NCBI GenBank assembly: GCA_012729675.1
Contig: JAAYCR010000005.1
Location: forward strand, 1 to 64,000
Source of the DNA: Phycisphaerae bacterium
GTDB lineage: Bacteria; Planctomycetota; Phycisphaerae; Sedimentisphaerales; Anaerohalosphaeraceae
DNA length: 64,000 nt
Reading direction: 5' to 3'
The translations under genes and the position numbers were made by a program. Positions 55,701-63,826 of the stretch are shown in pieces. Within the stretch, counting starts at the first letter, position 1. Each line of letters begins with the position of its first letter. The notes below the pieces were generated by a model. It saw only the letters and a list, made by a program, of their open reading frames with translations, did no database searches and had not been told where the DNA came from.

Positions 55701-55966
55701 ACCGCATTCGCATTTTCGGGCGGCCGTTTGTGTTTCATGGTCAGGGGCGGCTGGATCTGAATACCAACCGGATTACGATGGACTTGGTCGCGTTGGGTGG
55801 ATTATCGGGACTTGAACCTCTTATTCTTGACTCGCTGCTGCGCGGGCTGGGGTCGGCATTATGGAAGATAGAGATTCGCGGTGCGATGGACGCCCCCCAG
55901 ATACGGACGATCTCTCTGCCGATTTTGCAACTTCCGCTGGACGTGCTGGAACTGCTCAGAAAGTAA
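52739..55966 (+). CDS. AsmA-like giant envelope protein
   Basis: A 1075-residue protein with one N-terminal hydrophobic segment (about residues 14-36) and a very long beta-rich region of repeated short strands, without other membrane helices. The C-terminal ~120 residues (LIGRMLTAIQF, FNRMEIEAFVMGDELVIDRI, RLDLNTNRITMDLVALGGL) match the end of AsmA/YhdP/DUF3971-type proteins. These relatives form periplasmic bridges that carry lipid between membranes; that role is inferred here. The ATG at 52739 is served by GGGAG at the end of the repeat. Strand composition is markedly G-rich. Confidence 0.82.
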   Translation: MSKGRGILRWIGRGLLRTMVWAAAVGGAAYLGSAWYLPPVLEGVLARRFPDAGVSVQGVRFSGLGVLVKGLAVAEDEASLASSPIFFAERVRVTIALGELLKRRVVVRSVGVRDAVLTAEFEKERGWNVLRLGLGGREDGVPRLPVVRIERGAVRVRRIVDGRVVPVAAVGLDGQITTTNEAGEYRFSLRADERLALSGSHAEGVLRVGGAGQKSELSLAGQVRMPRVRILDNAWNLDEVELMCAFDAEAVEVERLSFRMGEGVGTASGRLELARDGAFDVKTDLAGFVISDTHSPDTVVYGDSAMELLGPWAERFLRQYRPRGRGDVDLELQGRWDELGQTAITGQVVCRDITIEDTQFPYELERMEGVITFSGRSLTLDSLKTRHGESVFLIDGSIDDFGSEMEIRLRVVSGMIAFDEDVYRALGSEAKRMWFAFSPSGMGAIDHTYRRFSDGRKDRLLAVDLIDVGAIYEHFPYPLEHLTGRIVFEPNRTTLSSIEAHYADARKVRLDGFAAGADDFSVRVRAAHIPMDEQLVRALPQAQQDVLAQFELDATASVDVTVKSDMTGERPFDYAAHLEVAGRRLVSAGFAIPLEDVRIIADLTQETIGLREMTARYGDGRLLLGGHIAAAGDDGETPGFCLAVEAVGFDLDEPFWAAADGQIPFPPGVRLGGAVDVAGRWSRNVSAEGCEPTDLTVVCLDNPVWVDGQTVGEVSGAMRFEDGRVRLDDFHVKGLLLGEALAAAMPERMRAAYERLDVTGRVDASIVSALLTLGEDGFGGIEATGRVRLDGIKSGSTDIVGNLNGRIEGWIALDAADQIKQVDAAYRAEDFDIRGRRVDRLSGRMVYDPNEGVLASRNFLVEVGNGKAVGSATVDIVNEASLLDYTLGLSFEQIGVDRLVASVPASGVKDDEPRQRGQAAGTMNVQGRIGRSDSKEGRLSVSVTNMQLGQQSLIGRMLTAIQFREPKDYVFNRMEIEAFVMGDELVIDRIRIFGRPFVFHGQGRLDLNTNRITMDLVALGGLSGLEPLILDSLLRGLGSALWKIEIRGAMDAPQIRTISLPILQLPLDVLELLRK

Positions 55967-56201
55967 ATAGGCAAAGGGCAAAATCGGAGAGAGCGCTTTA
56001 GGCGGCGGTATTATTTTTTGGGGTGAACTTTCAGGCCATTATCGGAGTATAACAAAAAGACGAGGGTGTTTTTTTGCCTTGTTGTTCCGTTTTAGACTAT
56101 TTTTTATCCGCAGACCTTTGATGTTGATCTTTTTTGTGATAGTATCAGGGGTGTTTGGTCGAAGAAACATTACGCAGGAATAAGTTGCGTAACTGAAGGG
56201 A
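55967..56201. other. Gap between AsmA-like and HEAT-like genes
   Basis: No gene is seen. A short phrase (AGGCAAAGGGCAAAATCGGAG, then GCGCTTTAGGCGGCGG) resembles the dispersed hairpin element, followed by T-rich sequence. Promoter elements were not clear. Confidence 0.4.
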
Positions 56202-58421
56202 ATGGATGTGCCGATGCGGTGGTTATTCATTGTGATTTTTGCGGGGGTTCTGACCCTGCCGCTGGCGCTGCGCGCGGCGGATGCCCCATCGGTTTTCGAC
56301 CCGGCGGTTGAGGAGGAAACCGCTCGTCAGTTGCGCATCTATCGGGAGGCATTGCTGCAGGGCAGTACGGAGGAGATTCGTATGGATGCGGCGGTTGGCC
56401 TGCTGCTGGGGCGTGAGGCGGCCGGGCGTGAGGTGCTGGCCTCGGCGCTTCAGTTGTCCGATAATTCCTCCGCCGTCAAGGCGGTGTGTCGTGCGCTGAT
56501 CAAGAGCCGGGCTATCGGCGCGAGCGATGGCTTACGGGACCTCTTTCTGGAGCCGCTGCTGGCGCTGTTGGCCGGGTTAGATACGGATTTGTCGCGCCTT
56601 GCGGCTGAGGCACTGCTGGTTTTTCGATACGAGGCTATCGAGGGGCGGCTCATTGAGATAGTGCATGACACTGCGCTGGATAGGCGTGTTCGGCTGAATG
56701 TCCTCTATGCCCTTCAGATTCGCCCGGAACCGGAAGCCCTAGTGGCTCTGATCGAGCTATTGGACAAGGCGGATCCGGACGTTTCGCGTGCGGCAGAAGC
56801 GGCGCTGAAGGAGGCCTTCGGCATTTCCACGGGAACCGCTCGGATGGTGTGGGAGCAGATTCTTCGTGATTTGCGGGAGAAAAGTCCCGAGGACATTCAT
56901 CGAGAGCGTCTGTTGCGTCAGGAGATGAACTTGCGCCAGATGCAGGCGGAGCGCGATCGCTGGCAGCGGCTGTATCTGGGGGCACTCGATAAACAGTTTG
57001 AAACCGCCGACGAGGCGTCGCGCAGCGCGATGACGCTTGAGCGGCTGGACTCGGATTTGACGCCGATCCGATTGTGGGCGCTGGATAAGATTGAACGCAG
57101 TTTGTCCAATGGGCCAGCGGGTTTGCGGGAGAAACTGCTGTCCTTGCTGGGGGACGAAACGCGCCAGGTTCGATTGCGGACGGCGCAGGTGCTGAACAAT
57201 ATGAGCGCGCTGAATCCGGCAGAAAAGCTGCTGGAACGGTTTCGCCTGGAGCAGGACGGGGAGGTTGCCTTGGCCATGTTTGAGGCGCTGGGTGAGGCGT
57301 GCTTTTTTGCCTTTTCGCCGGGGTCGAAGATTGAACTGCCCGGCGAGATCAAGCTCCAAACGCTTGAGATTGCCGGCGGCTATCTGAACTCGGACGATAT
57401 TGAGACGGCTAAAAAGGGGGGGGAGATTGCACGGAAGCTTCTGGAACTGGAAGGTTTTTCGGATGAACTGGCGGAGCAATATCTTAAGCTCTTCAGTGCT
57501 CGCTACACGCTTTCGGTGGAGCGCGGTTCGACGCTGCGTGCTGATTTGCTGGCGATGATGGCGCGCCTGAGCGGTCGCGGGGCGCAGCGTGAGCGTGCGG
57601 CTCGGATGTACCAGCCCTATTTTGTCGAATCGGTTGGCATCCGGGAAAATCCCGCGGTGCGTCTTGCGGCGGCGACGGGGCTGTCCCATATTGATAAGGC
57701 GCAGGCGCTGAGGTTGTTTAAGCAGCATAATGTGCTGCAGGATGCCAGTGCGGCGTTGCGGCAGCTTGTGTTTGACGCCGCCGGACAGGCCGGTCAGCCA
57801 GCGGATTTGGAGTGGCTTAGCGGCTATGTGTCCTCCAATGGCCAATCGGAGGCGGCCATCGAGGCGTTTGGGGCGATTTGTCAGCGGGCGGAGGGGCAAA
57901 TTGTGCTGCAATGGGCCGAACGTCTGGATAAGAACGGGGCGTCGGCGGCACTGGTGCGCCAGATGCTGGAACTGGCTGAGCAGAAGGCTGTTTCGGAGAA
58001 GAATGAGATGCTGCTGGCGGAAAGCCGGGAGCGTCTGGCGGGGTGGTTTGTGCGACAGCGGCAGCCGAAGGAATTGGCGGCGTATTTGCAACGGGCCAAG
58101 GATGCGGGGGTAAGCCTGGTATTTCCGGATGCGACGGGGGCAGAATTGCTTGATACACTGATTTTTGCAGGTTTTCATGAGGCGGCGGCCGAACTGGTCC
58201 AGTCGCGACTGGAACGGGGCAGCTTGGGTCGAAATTCCCTTATTTTAGAAAAACTGGACAATTATTTCTACGCTGAGATTGTTACCGATGCGGCCAAGAA
58301 AGAGCTGCTTGAAAGGCTGGATGCACTGAAATACGACACAGAAAGTCCGTTTTTTGTTTCACGGATGGACCACTGGAAAACCCTGCTTTCCCCGATGGCC
58401 GGGGTGACGGTATCTGACTAA
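56202..58421 (+). CDS. Exported HEAT-repeat-like protein
   Basis: A 739-residue protein with a signal peptide (RWLFIVIFAGVLTLPLALRA) and then helical repeats of about 35 residues that look like HEAT/armadillo pairs (e.g. RLAAEALLVFRYEAIEGRLIE, VRLRTAQVLNNMSALNPAEK). Such solenoids serve as binding scaffolds; no catalytic motif was found. A long helix with RQMQAERDRWQRLYLGAL (about residues 245-275) may be a coiled coil. The start is uncertain: GAAGGGA is immediately before the ATG at 56202, while GTG at 56208 or ATG at 56214 are better spaced. Confidence 0.75.
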   Translation: MDVPMRWLFIVIFAGVLTLPLALRAADAPSVFDPAVEEETARQLRIYREALLQGSTEEIRMDAAVGLLLGREAAGREVLASALQLSDNSSAVKAVCRALIKSRAIGASDGLRDLFLEPLLALLAGLDTDLSRLAAEALLVFRYEAIEGRLIEIVHDTALDRRVRLNVLYALQIRPEPEALVALIELLDKADPDVSRAAEAALKEAFGISTGTARMVWEQILRDLREKSPEDIHRERLLRQEMNLRQMQAERDRWQRLYLGALDKQFETADEASRSAMTLERLDSDLTPIRLWALDKIERSLSNGPAGLREKLLSLLGDETRQVRLRTAQVLNNMSALNPAEKLLERFRLEQDGEVALAMFEALGEACFFAFSPGSKIELPGEIKLQTLEIAGGYLNSDDIETAKKGGEIARKLLELEGFSDELAEQYLKLFSARYTLSVERGSTLRADLLAMMARLSGRGAQRERAARMYQPYFVESVGIRENPAVRLAAATGLSHIDKAQALRLFKQHNVLQDASAALRQLVFDAAGQAGQPADLEWLSGYVSSNGQSEAAIEAFGAICQRAEGQIVLQWAERLDKNGASAALVRQMLELAEQKAVSEKNEMLLAESRERLAGWFVRQRQPKELAAYLQRAKDAGVSLVFPDATGAELLDTLIFAGFHEAAAELVQSRLERGSLGRNSLILEKLDNYFYAEIVTDAAKKELLERLDALKYDTESPFFVSRMDHWKTLLSPMAGVTVSD

Positions 58422-58515
58422 AAGTAGAGCACGCGAGTTTTTTAGATGCAAAATCGGAAGAATGGGGCGTAATTTCTGGTGGGGCGAATTTTTTTCAAAA
58501 AATTTTTTTTTCTGG

Positions 58516-58544
58516 TTGCTTTTGTGTGTCTCAATTTATATACT
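58516..58544 (+). promoter_or_regulatory. Strong candidate promoter of the tRNA-Thr/tuf operon
   Basis: TTGCTT and TATACT are separated by exactly 17 bp, with T/A-rich upstream sequence that could act as an UP element. It lies 130 bp before tRNA-Thr and is the best sigma-70-type promoter in the window. Confidence 0.7.
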
Positions 58545-58674
58545 CTTCTCTTTGCTCTGATTACAGAGACGAAGAATCCCTCTTTACATTCCGGTTTGCC
58601 GGGTGTGTTAAGGTGGGATTAAGGTTTTTCCCGATGCGGGGGGAATTCCTTAATTTGTTTATTTACAGAGACTT

Positions 58675-58747
<73 letters not shown>

Positions 58748-58896
58748 CGGTATTCCAAACAGGCCGGCGGATTGGGTTCGGCCGGACCGAGTGTGATATA
58801 TTGATAGAGTGCAGGCGCTGTTGTTGAGACAGACGATAGTTAATCCGGAAACTTGGCTGGTTAGAGGACATAACCGAATATCAGGAGATTGCAGAA

Positions 58897-60108
58897 ATGG
58901 CAAAAGACGTATTTCAGCGTACAAAACCACACGTGAACATCGGGACAGTCGGTCATATTGACCACGGGAAGACGACCTTGACGGCGGCGATTACGATGCG
59001 CATGGCGCAGAAGTTCGGCGGCACGGTCAAAGGCTATGACCAGATTGACAATGCCCCGGAAGAAAAAGAGCGTGGTATCACGATCAACACCTCGCACGTC
59101 GAATACGAGACGACCGGACGTCACTATGCTCACGTGGACTGTCCCGGTCACGCGGACTACATTAAGAACATGATCACCGGCGCCGCCCAGATGGACGGGG
59201 CGATTTTGGTGGTGGCGGCCAGCGACGGCCCGATGCCTCAGACGCGCGAGCATATTCTGCTGGCCCGTCAGGTTAACGTGCCGCGTATCGTGGTGTTCCT
59301 GAATAAAATCGACCAGGTGGACGATCCGGAACTGATCGACCTGGTGGAGATGGAGCTTCGCGAACTGCTGAGCAAGTACGAATTTCCGGGCGACGAAATT
59401 CCGATCATTCGCGGTTCGGCGCTGAAGGCGATGGAAACCGAATGCAAGGACGACGAGGCCGCCAAGTGCATCGACGAGTTGATGGATGCGGTGGATGCCT
59501 ATATTCCGGTGCCGGAACGTGCGGTGGATCTGCCGTTCCTGATGCCGGTCGAAGACGTGTTCAGCATTAAAGGCCGCGGTACCGTCGGTACCGGCCGTAT
59601 CGAACGCGGCATGGTGAAGGTCGGCGAGGAAGTGGAAATCGTCGGTATCACCAAGGAAGTTCGCAAGACGACCTGTACGGGCGTTGAGATGTTCAACAAG
59701 ACGCTGGATCAGGGTCAGGCGGGCGACAACGTGGGGCTGCTGCTTCGCGGTATCGAAAAGAAAGACCTGGAACGCGGGCAAGTTATCGCCAAGCCCAAGT
59801 CCATTACGCCGCATACCAAGTTCAACGCGGAAGTGTATGTGTTGGGCAAGGACGAAGGCGGCCGTCATACGCCGTTCTTCCCCGGCTACCGTCCTCAGTT
59901 CTTCTTCCGGACGACCGACGTGACGGGCGCGATCACTGAGATCCGCAGCCGTGAAGGCAAGCCGGTCGAGATGTGTATGCCCGGCGACAACATCGAAATG
60001 GCGGCCGAGATTATCTCGCCCATCGCGATGGAAGAAGGCCTTCGGTTTGCGATTCGCGAAGGCGGACGCACGGTCGGCGCGGGCGTTGTGACCAAGATTG
60101 TCGAGTAG
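58897..60108 (+). CDS. tuf: Elongation factor Tu
   Basis: EF-Tu delivers aminoacyl-tRNA to the ribosome as a GTP complex. All GTPase motifs are intact: GHIDHGKTT (G1), [12 protein letters not shown] (G2), DCPGHADY (G3), NKID (G4) and SAL (G5). Domains 2 and 3 ([28 protein letters not shown]) complete the normal ~400 residues. NKID uses the standard Asp. The start follows AGGAG (in ATCAGGAGATTGCAG). It is followed by a terminator hairpin, so the rpmG-secE-nusG-rpl genes may be read through or have their own promoter. Confidence 0.99.
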   Translation: MAKDVFQRTKPHVNIGTVGHIDHGKTTLTAAITMRMAQKFGGTVKGYDQIDNAPEEKERGITINTSHVEYETTGRHYAHVDCPGHADYIKNMITGAAQMDGAILVVAASDGPMPQTREHILLARQVNVPRIVVFLNKIDQVDDPELIDLVEMELRELLSKYEFPGDEIPIIRGSALKAMETECKDDEAAKCIDELMDAVDAYIPVPERAVDLPFLMPVEDVFSIKGRGTVGTGRIERGMVKVGEEVEIVGITKEVRKTTCTGVEMFNKTLDQGQAGDNVGLLLRGIEKKDLERGQVIAKPKSITPHTKFNAEVYVLGKDEGGRHTPFFPGYRPQFFFRTTDVTGAITEIRSREGKPVEMCMPGDNIEMAAEIISPIAMEEGLRFAIREGGRTVGAGVVTKIVE

Positions 60109-60126
60109 TGAACCAATAACTCAGAC

Positions 60127-60156
60127 GGCGCCGCACGCTTGATGCGGCGCCTTTTT
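60127..60156 (+). terminator. Terminator between tuf and rpmG
   Basis: Perfect arms GGCGCCGCA and TGCGGCGCC enclose a 7-base loop and are followed by five T. It lies 18 bp after the tuf stop. Confidence 0.85.
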
Positions 60157-60217
60157 CGACCTTTCCGCGACGACAAGGGGCGGGGAGGTTGTCGTGTTTA
60201 GAGAGGATTACCCGAGT

Positions 60218-60385
60218 ATGGCCAAGGCGCAAAAAACTGAATGGGTGTGGCTGGAGTGCAAAGACTGCGGCGATCGGAATTATCGCACGCCGGTCAATGT
60301 GCAGGGCGGCGCTCCGAAGCTGGAACTGAAGAAGTTCTGCAAGCGTGAGCGCAAGCATACGGTGCATAAGCTTCGCCGTAAATAA
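60218..60385 (+). CDS. rpmG: 50S ribosomal protein L33
   Basis: A 55-residue L33 starting MAKAQKTEWVW. The ATG at 60218 is chosen over an upstream frame because of homology; GAGAGG lies 11 bases upstream. The zinc-binding form of L33 has two CxxC pairs; here the first (CKDC) is intact but the second reads FCKRERKH, so one Cys is lost. NYRTPVNVQGG and LELKKFC are typical. It lies before tRNA-Trp and secE, as is usual. Confidence 0.95.
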   Translation: MAKAQKTEWVWLECKDCGDRNYRTPVNVQGGAPKLELKKFCKRERKHTVHKLRRK

Positions 60386-60470
60386 AGTAAAGGGTAAAAC
60401 GTAACAAGTGCAGAGGCGGCGTTGCCGCGGCAAGAAACAGGCGAACGCCTGGACGATGTGCGGCGATGCG
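60386..60470 (+). repeat. Short repeat-like gap between rpmG and tRNA-Trp
   Basis: The gap contains AAAGTAAAGGGTAAAACG (a TTAAAAG-type phrase) followed by GCAGAGGCGGCGTTGCCGCG, where GGCGGCG and CGCGGC can form a hairpin. This layout matches the dispersed A+T-phrase-plus-hairpin element. Confidence 0.45.
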
Positions 60471-60475
60471 GTTTT

Positions 60476-60548
<73 letters not shown>

Positions 60549-60615
60549 TTGATGCGATCTGTAGAGGCGAACCCAAGCGGCTGTTGACGACGGCATATAA
60601 CGAGGTGTCATAACG

Positions 60616-61005
60616 ATGAATCTGAAGATATACAAACGCGGACAAGGTAAAAATACACGTCTCTGGACGGGACTGGTGTGTTTCGTGATCGCGGCTTACG
60701 GCTGTGTGGTGCTGCATCTGCGGCTGCAGGCGACGACGACGAACGTCTGGGTGGAAACGCTGATTCCGGCGGGACTTTGTGCTGTGTTTGCCGGGCTGAT
60801 CTGGTGGCTGAGCAATCTGCCGAGCGTGGCGGACTTTTTGATCGCAGCCGAAGGCGAGATCAAGAAGGTCAGTTGGTCCAGCCGCAAAGAGATCATCAAT
60901 TCGACGATGGTGGTGATTATCGTTGTGGCGGTGATGTCGATCGGCATCGGCGTGTGGGATTTGGCGCTGCATGCGTTCTTTGATAATGTTGTGAAATTAT
61001 ATTAA
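60616..61005 (+). CDS. secE: Preprotein translocase subunit SecE, extended
   Basis: SecE stabilises the SecY channel. The conserved core is at the C-terminus: EIKKVSWSSRKEIINSTMVVIIVV, an amphipathic helix plus membrane segment. Two additional hydrophobic segments (about residues 17-35 and 48-66) precede it, giving three membrane spans where many bacteria have one. This extended form occurs in several phyla including planctomycetes and enterobacteria. The start follows GAGGTGTCATAACG. It is 33 bp before nusG. Confidence 0.95.
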   Translation: MNLKIYKRGQGKNTRLWTGLVCFVIAAYGCVVLHLRLQATTTNVWVETLIPAGLCAVFAGLIWWLSNLPSVADFLIAAEGEIKKVSWSSRKEIINSTMVVIIVVAVMSIGIGVWDLALHAFFDNVVKLY

Positions 61006-61038
61006 CGACCGGGCGGTTTGAACAAGGATCCAGCGCTG

Positions 61039-61584
61039 ATGGCAATGCAATGGTTTGTATTACGGGTCGCCTCCAATAAGGAGGAGCAGGTTCGCGAAAC
61101 CTTAGCGCGCAAGATGCAGGTTGAGGGCGTTGAGGGCGTCGGGCGTATTCTGGTGCCGACCGAGCAGATAAAACGCATCCGCGCCGGCAAGCAGCGTGTG
61201 CACAAGCGCAAGCTGTACCCCGGCTATGTGTTTATGGAAATGGAATTGGGCGAGGACGGCAAAGTGCCGCAGAATGCCTGGTACGTGATCAAGGATACGA
61301 TGGGGGCGGGGGATTTTATCGGGACTGAAGGGGTTCCGACGCCGATGCGCGACACGGATGTGGCCAAGATGCTCAAGGAAGCGGAAAAGCCCGAAGATAC
61401 GCCGAATATCAAGATGGAATTTGAGAAGGGCGATATGGTGAAGATCCGCGAGGGGGCGTTTGAGAATTTTGAAGGCACGGTGGATTTTATCGACGCCGAG
61501 CGGGGCATGGTGCGGGTGATCGTTACGATCTTCGGTCGCAGTACGCCGCTGGATATTGAGTATTGGCAAATTGATAAAGTATAA
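61039..61584 (+). CDS. nusG: Transcription termination/antitermination factor NusG
   Basis: NusG binds RNA polymerase and couples it to Rho or the ribosome. The NGN domain begins MQWFVLRVASNKEEQVRETL, with YPGYVFMEMELGEDGKVPQN in the middle; the KOW domain is at the C-terminus (EKGDMVKIREGAFENFEGTV). At 181 residues it is a normal length. The ATG at 61039 gives a start close to the family's; an in-frame TTG at 61018 is possible but adds residues without homology. The SD AAGGA lies 11 bases upstream. Confidence 0.96.
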   Translation: MAMQWFVLRVASNKEEQVRETLARKMQVEGVEGVGRILVPTEQIKRIRAGKQRVHKRKLYPGYVFMEMELGEDGKVPQNAWYVIKDTMGAGDFIGTEGVPTPMRDTDVAKMLKEAEKPEDTPNIKMEFEKGDMVKIREGAFENFEGTVDFIDAERGMVRVIVTIFGRSTPLDIEYWQIDKV

Positions 61585-61585
61585 A

Positions 61586-61645
61586 AAACAGTTAAAGATA
61601 ATAAGTTAAAAATCAAAATTGTGGATTCGCCTTCGGCGAGAGATA
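61586..61645 (+). repeat. Repeat hairpin between nusG and rplK
   Basis: AACAGTTAAAGATAATAAGT, then AAAATTGTGGATTCGCCTTC and GGCGAGA. The core TCGCC-TTC-GGCGA is a hairpin, and the layout is that of the 10.44-kb and 62.94-kb copies. Confidence 0.7.
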
Positions 61646-61660
61646 AAAACAGGACTCATT

Positions 61661-62086
61661 ATGGCAAAAGAAGTCAAAGCGGTCATTAAGCTGCAGGCGC
61701 CGGGCGGTAAGGCGACGCCGGCACCGCCGATCGGCCCGGCACTGGGTCAACACGGCGTGAATATTGGTCAGTTTGTCTCGCAGTTCAACGAGCGGACGCG
61801 TGAGGCCGACGGGATGGCGATTCCGGTTGAAATTACGGTCTATGGGGATCGGACGTTTACGTTTATCACCAAAAGCCCGCCGGCAGCGGTGCTGCTGAAA
61901 AAGGAAGCGAACCTGGCCAAGGGCAGCGGTGTGCCCAACAAGGATAAGGTCGGCAAGGTGACCAAGGCGCAGATTCGCAAGATCACGGAAATGAAATTCA
62001 ACGACCTCAATGCGTATGACCTGGACCAGGCCGACCGGATTATCGAAGGGACGGCGCGGAGTATGGGCATTGAGATTGAAGGTTAA
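61661..62086 (+). CDS. rplK: 50S ribosomal protein L11
   Basis: A 141-residue L11, starting [20 protein letters not shown] at 61661; the longer frame adds 14 residues encoded by repeat [26 protein letters not shown] and the C-terminal rRNA-binding domain ([21 protein letters not shown]) are fully conserved. It binds the GTPase-associated region of 23S rRNA. Confidence 0.97.
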   Translation: MAKEVKAVIKLQAPGGKATPAPPIGPALGQHGVNIGQFVSQFNERTREADGMAIPVEITVYGDRTFTFITKSPPAAVLLKKEANLAKGSGVPNKDKVGKVTKAQIRKITEMKFNDLNAYDLDQADRIIEGTARSMGIEIEG

Positions 62087-62095
62087 ATGTTCAAT

Positions 62096-62145
62096 TTAAA
62101 ATGTTAAAGGTGTGGTGGCCGCCGGTGGCGGCGGTGAATTATCAA
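62096..62145 (+). repeat. Repeat hairpin between rplK and rplA
   Basis: AATTTAAAATGTTAAAGGTG is followed by GTGGCCGCCGGTGGCGGCGG, a GGCCGCC/GGCGGC hairpin, matching the dispersed A+T-phrase-plus-hairpin element. The remaining ~100 bp to rplA shows nothing further apart from the SD. Confidence 0.6.
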
Positions 62146-62246
62146 GCTGATGCTTGAACTCCAACCAATTTTGAAATGTCCTGAACGGGACCTGCAAACC
62201 ACGGCAGCGACAGTGGGAGCGAAACACTAATTTCGCGGAGACAGCG

Positions 62247-62933
62247 ATGAGATCAAGAAGCAAGCGTTACAAAAGTGAATTACAAAAGGCGGTCAAAGAG
62301 CCGCAGCCGATGGACGCGGGGATCAAGAAGCTCAAGGGCTTCGCCTCGACGAAGTTCGACCAGACGGTGGAGTGTGTGATGCACTTGGGGATCGACCCCA
62401 AGCAGGCCGACCAGATGATTCGCGGAGCGATCAGTCTGCCCAACGGCATCGGCAAGGCGCGTCGGGTGATAGCGTTTTGCGACGATTCGGAAGCCGAGGC
62501 CGCCAAGGCCGCCGGCGCGATTGAGGCCGGATGCGATGAGCTGATCAAGAAAGTGGCCGACGGGTGGATGGATTTTGACGTGGCCATTGCTTCGCCGAAG
62601 GTGATGGGCAAAGCGGGTAAGCTGGGTCGTGTGCTGGGGCCGCAGGGCAAGATGCCCTCGCCGAAAAACGGCACGGTGACGGCGGATGTGATCACGGCGA
62701 TCAAGGAATTTGCGGCCGGTAAAGTGGAGTTTCGCAACGATTCGGGCGGCAATGTGCACGGTGTTGTGGGCAAGCTGAGCTTTGACGATGCCAAGCTTCA
62801 GGAGAATATTCAGGCGTTTATCGACCATATCAAACGCATCAAGCCGACGGGTGCTAAAGGCACGTACATTAAGAAAGTCTGCATCAGCGCGACGATGAGT
62901 CCGTCGGTGCAGCTTGAGGTCAGCGGGGCGTAA
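62247..62933 (+). CDS. rplA: 50S ribosomal protein L1
   Basis: A 228-residue L1 that forms the L1 stalk and in many bacteria represses its own operon. Conserved segments are KFDQTVECVMHLGIDPKQAD, QMIRGAISLPNGIGKARRV, DVAIASPKVMGKAGKLGRVL and the signature GPQGKMPSPKNGTV. The C-terminal KKVCISATMSPSV is typical. The start follows GGAGACAGCG. The N-terminus MRSRSKRYKSELQ is normal in length. Confidence 0.97.
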   Translation: MRSRSKRYKSELQKAVKEPQPMDAGIKKLKGFASTKFDQTVECVMHLGIDPKQADQMIRGAISLPNGIGKARRVIAFCDDSEAEAAKAAGAIEAGCDELIKKVADGWMDFDVAIASPKVMGKAGKLGRVLGPQGKMPSPKNGTVTADVITAIKEFAAGKVEFRNDSGGNVHGVVGKLSFDDAKLQENIQAFIDHIKRIKPTGAKGTYIKKVCISATMSPSVQLEVSGA

Positions 62934-62935
62934 CA

Positions 62936-62999
62936 TAAGTTAAAAGTAAAAAGTGAAAAGGTGAAAGTGTCGAGCCGCCTACGGCGGGATAAATAGATA
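62936..62999 (+). repeat. Repeat hairpin between rplA and rplJ
   Basis: CATAAGTTAAAAGTAAAAAG and GTGAAAGTGTCGAGCCGCC with the hairpin GCCGCC-TAC-GGCGGG follow rplA at once. The same element recurs after nusG and rplJ. It is in the position where the L10 leader of the rplJL operon would be, so function in attenuation is possible but unproven. Confidence 0.7.
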
Positions 63000-63012
63000 A
63001 CGAGGTGAAACG

Positions 63013-63546
63013 ATGAGTTATTTTGTCAAGGGACTGGTTCAAAGCGAATACGCCAAGAAATTCGAAGGGATGACCGAGTTTGTGGTGATCTCGACGATGG
63101 GTGTCAGCGGCGTCAATAACAACGTGATGCGCGGCGAGCTGAAGCAAAAAGGTCTTCGTGCTGTGGTCGTTCGCAACAACCTGATGCGTCGAGCGCTTCA
63201 GGAGATGGAGCTGAAGGGCGCCGATGATCTGTTCGACAGCGGCCAGTGTACCGTGGTGTTCGGCGGCGAAGGCGCCGGGATTGCGGCCAAAGAAGTGGTC
63301 GCCTGGGCCAAGAAGCTCAAGACCATCGAGCTGAAGGGCGGGTATATCGACGGGACGGTCGTTAAGGGCGATGCGGGCGTCAAGACGCTGGCAACGATGC
63401 CGACGCGGGCCGAGCTGCAGGGTCAGATCGTTCAGATCGCCTTGACGCCGGGCAGCAAGGTGGCCGGGGCAATTCTGGGTGCAGGCGGCGCGATTGCCGG
63501 GTGCATCAAGAGCGTGATCGAAAAACGCGAGAAAGAAGCAGCGTAA
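63013..63546 (+). CDS. rplJ: 50S ribosomal protein L10
   Basis: A 177-residue L10, the base of the ribosomal stalk on which L7/L12 dimers sit. The N-terminal rRNA-binding domain reads SEYAKKFEGMTEFVVIST, and the alpha/beta fold continues with LKQKGLRAVVVRNNLMRRAL. The C-terminal helix ends KSVIEKREKEAA. The start follows AACGAGGTGAAACG, almost the same as the secE site. It matches the family length. Confidence 0.95.
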   Translation: MSYFVKGLVQSEYAKKFEGMTEFVVISTMGVSGVNNNVMRGELKQKGLRAVVVRNNLMRRALQEMELKGADDLFDSGQCTVVFGGEGAGIAAKEVVAWAKKLKTIELKGGYIDGTVVKGDAGVKTLATMPTRAELQGQIVQIALTPGSKVAGAILGAGGAIAGCIKSVIEKREKEAA

Positions 63547-63826
63547 GAAAAGTTAAAAGTTAAAAGGTAAAGGGTAAAAGTGTGGAGCCGGCCGTTGGCC
63601 GGGGACGTTTTGATTTGAGATTTCAAATTTGAGATTTCAGATGTGATTTAAGAGTTGTGAGTTGATTCAGAGTGTTGAAAACTCAAAACTCAAAACTCAA
63701 AACTCAGAACTCAGAACTCAGAACTAAGAATTATTTCGGTTTGTCGCGGAGTTGTCCGAAACAATCGGTTAAACGGACGGCGGAGTCCGGCTACTTTGCG
63801 ACGCAGACTATACAGGAGTTTTAGCA
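63547..63826. repeat. Repeat-filled gap between rplJ and rplL
   Basis: AAAGTTAAAAGTTAAAAGGT and GTGTGGAGCCGGCCGTTGGC form an A+T-phrase-plus-hairpin element (63547-63601). Then come TTTGAGATTTCAAATTTGAG (63614) and an AACTCAAAACTCAAAACTCA/GAACTCAGAACTAAG tract (63675-63732). The last ~90 bp hold the rplL leader with CAGGAG (63813). A gap this long inside rplJL is unusual. Confidence 0.75.

Noticed and set aside
56757-58178. 473-codon minus-strand frame opposite the HEAT-like gene
   Set aside because: The composition is biased to Arg/Gln/Leu with no motif, whereas the plus strand has a signal peptide and regular helical repeats.
62936-63012. Classical L10 leader of the rplJL operon
   Set aside because: The gap holds the dispersed hairpin element and is too short for the known L10-binding kink-turn structure; a role is left open only as speculation.
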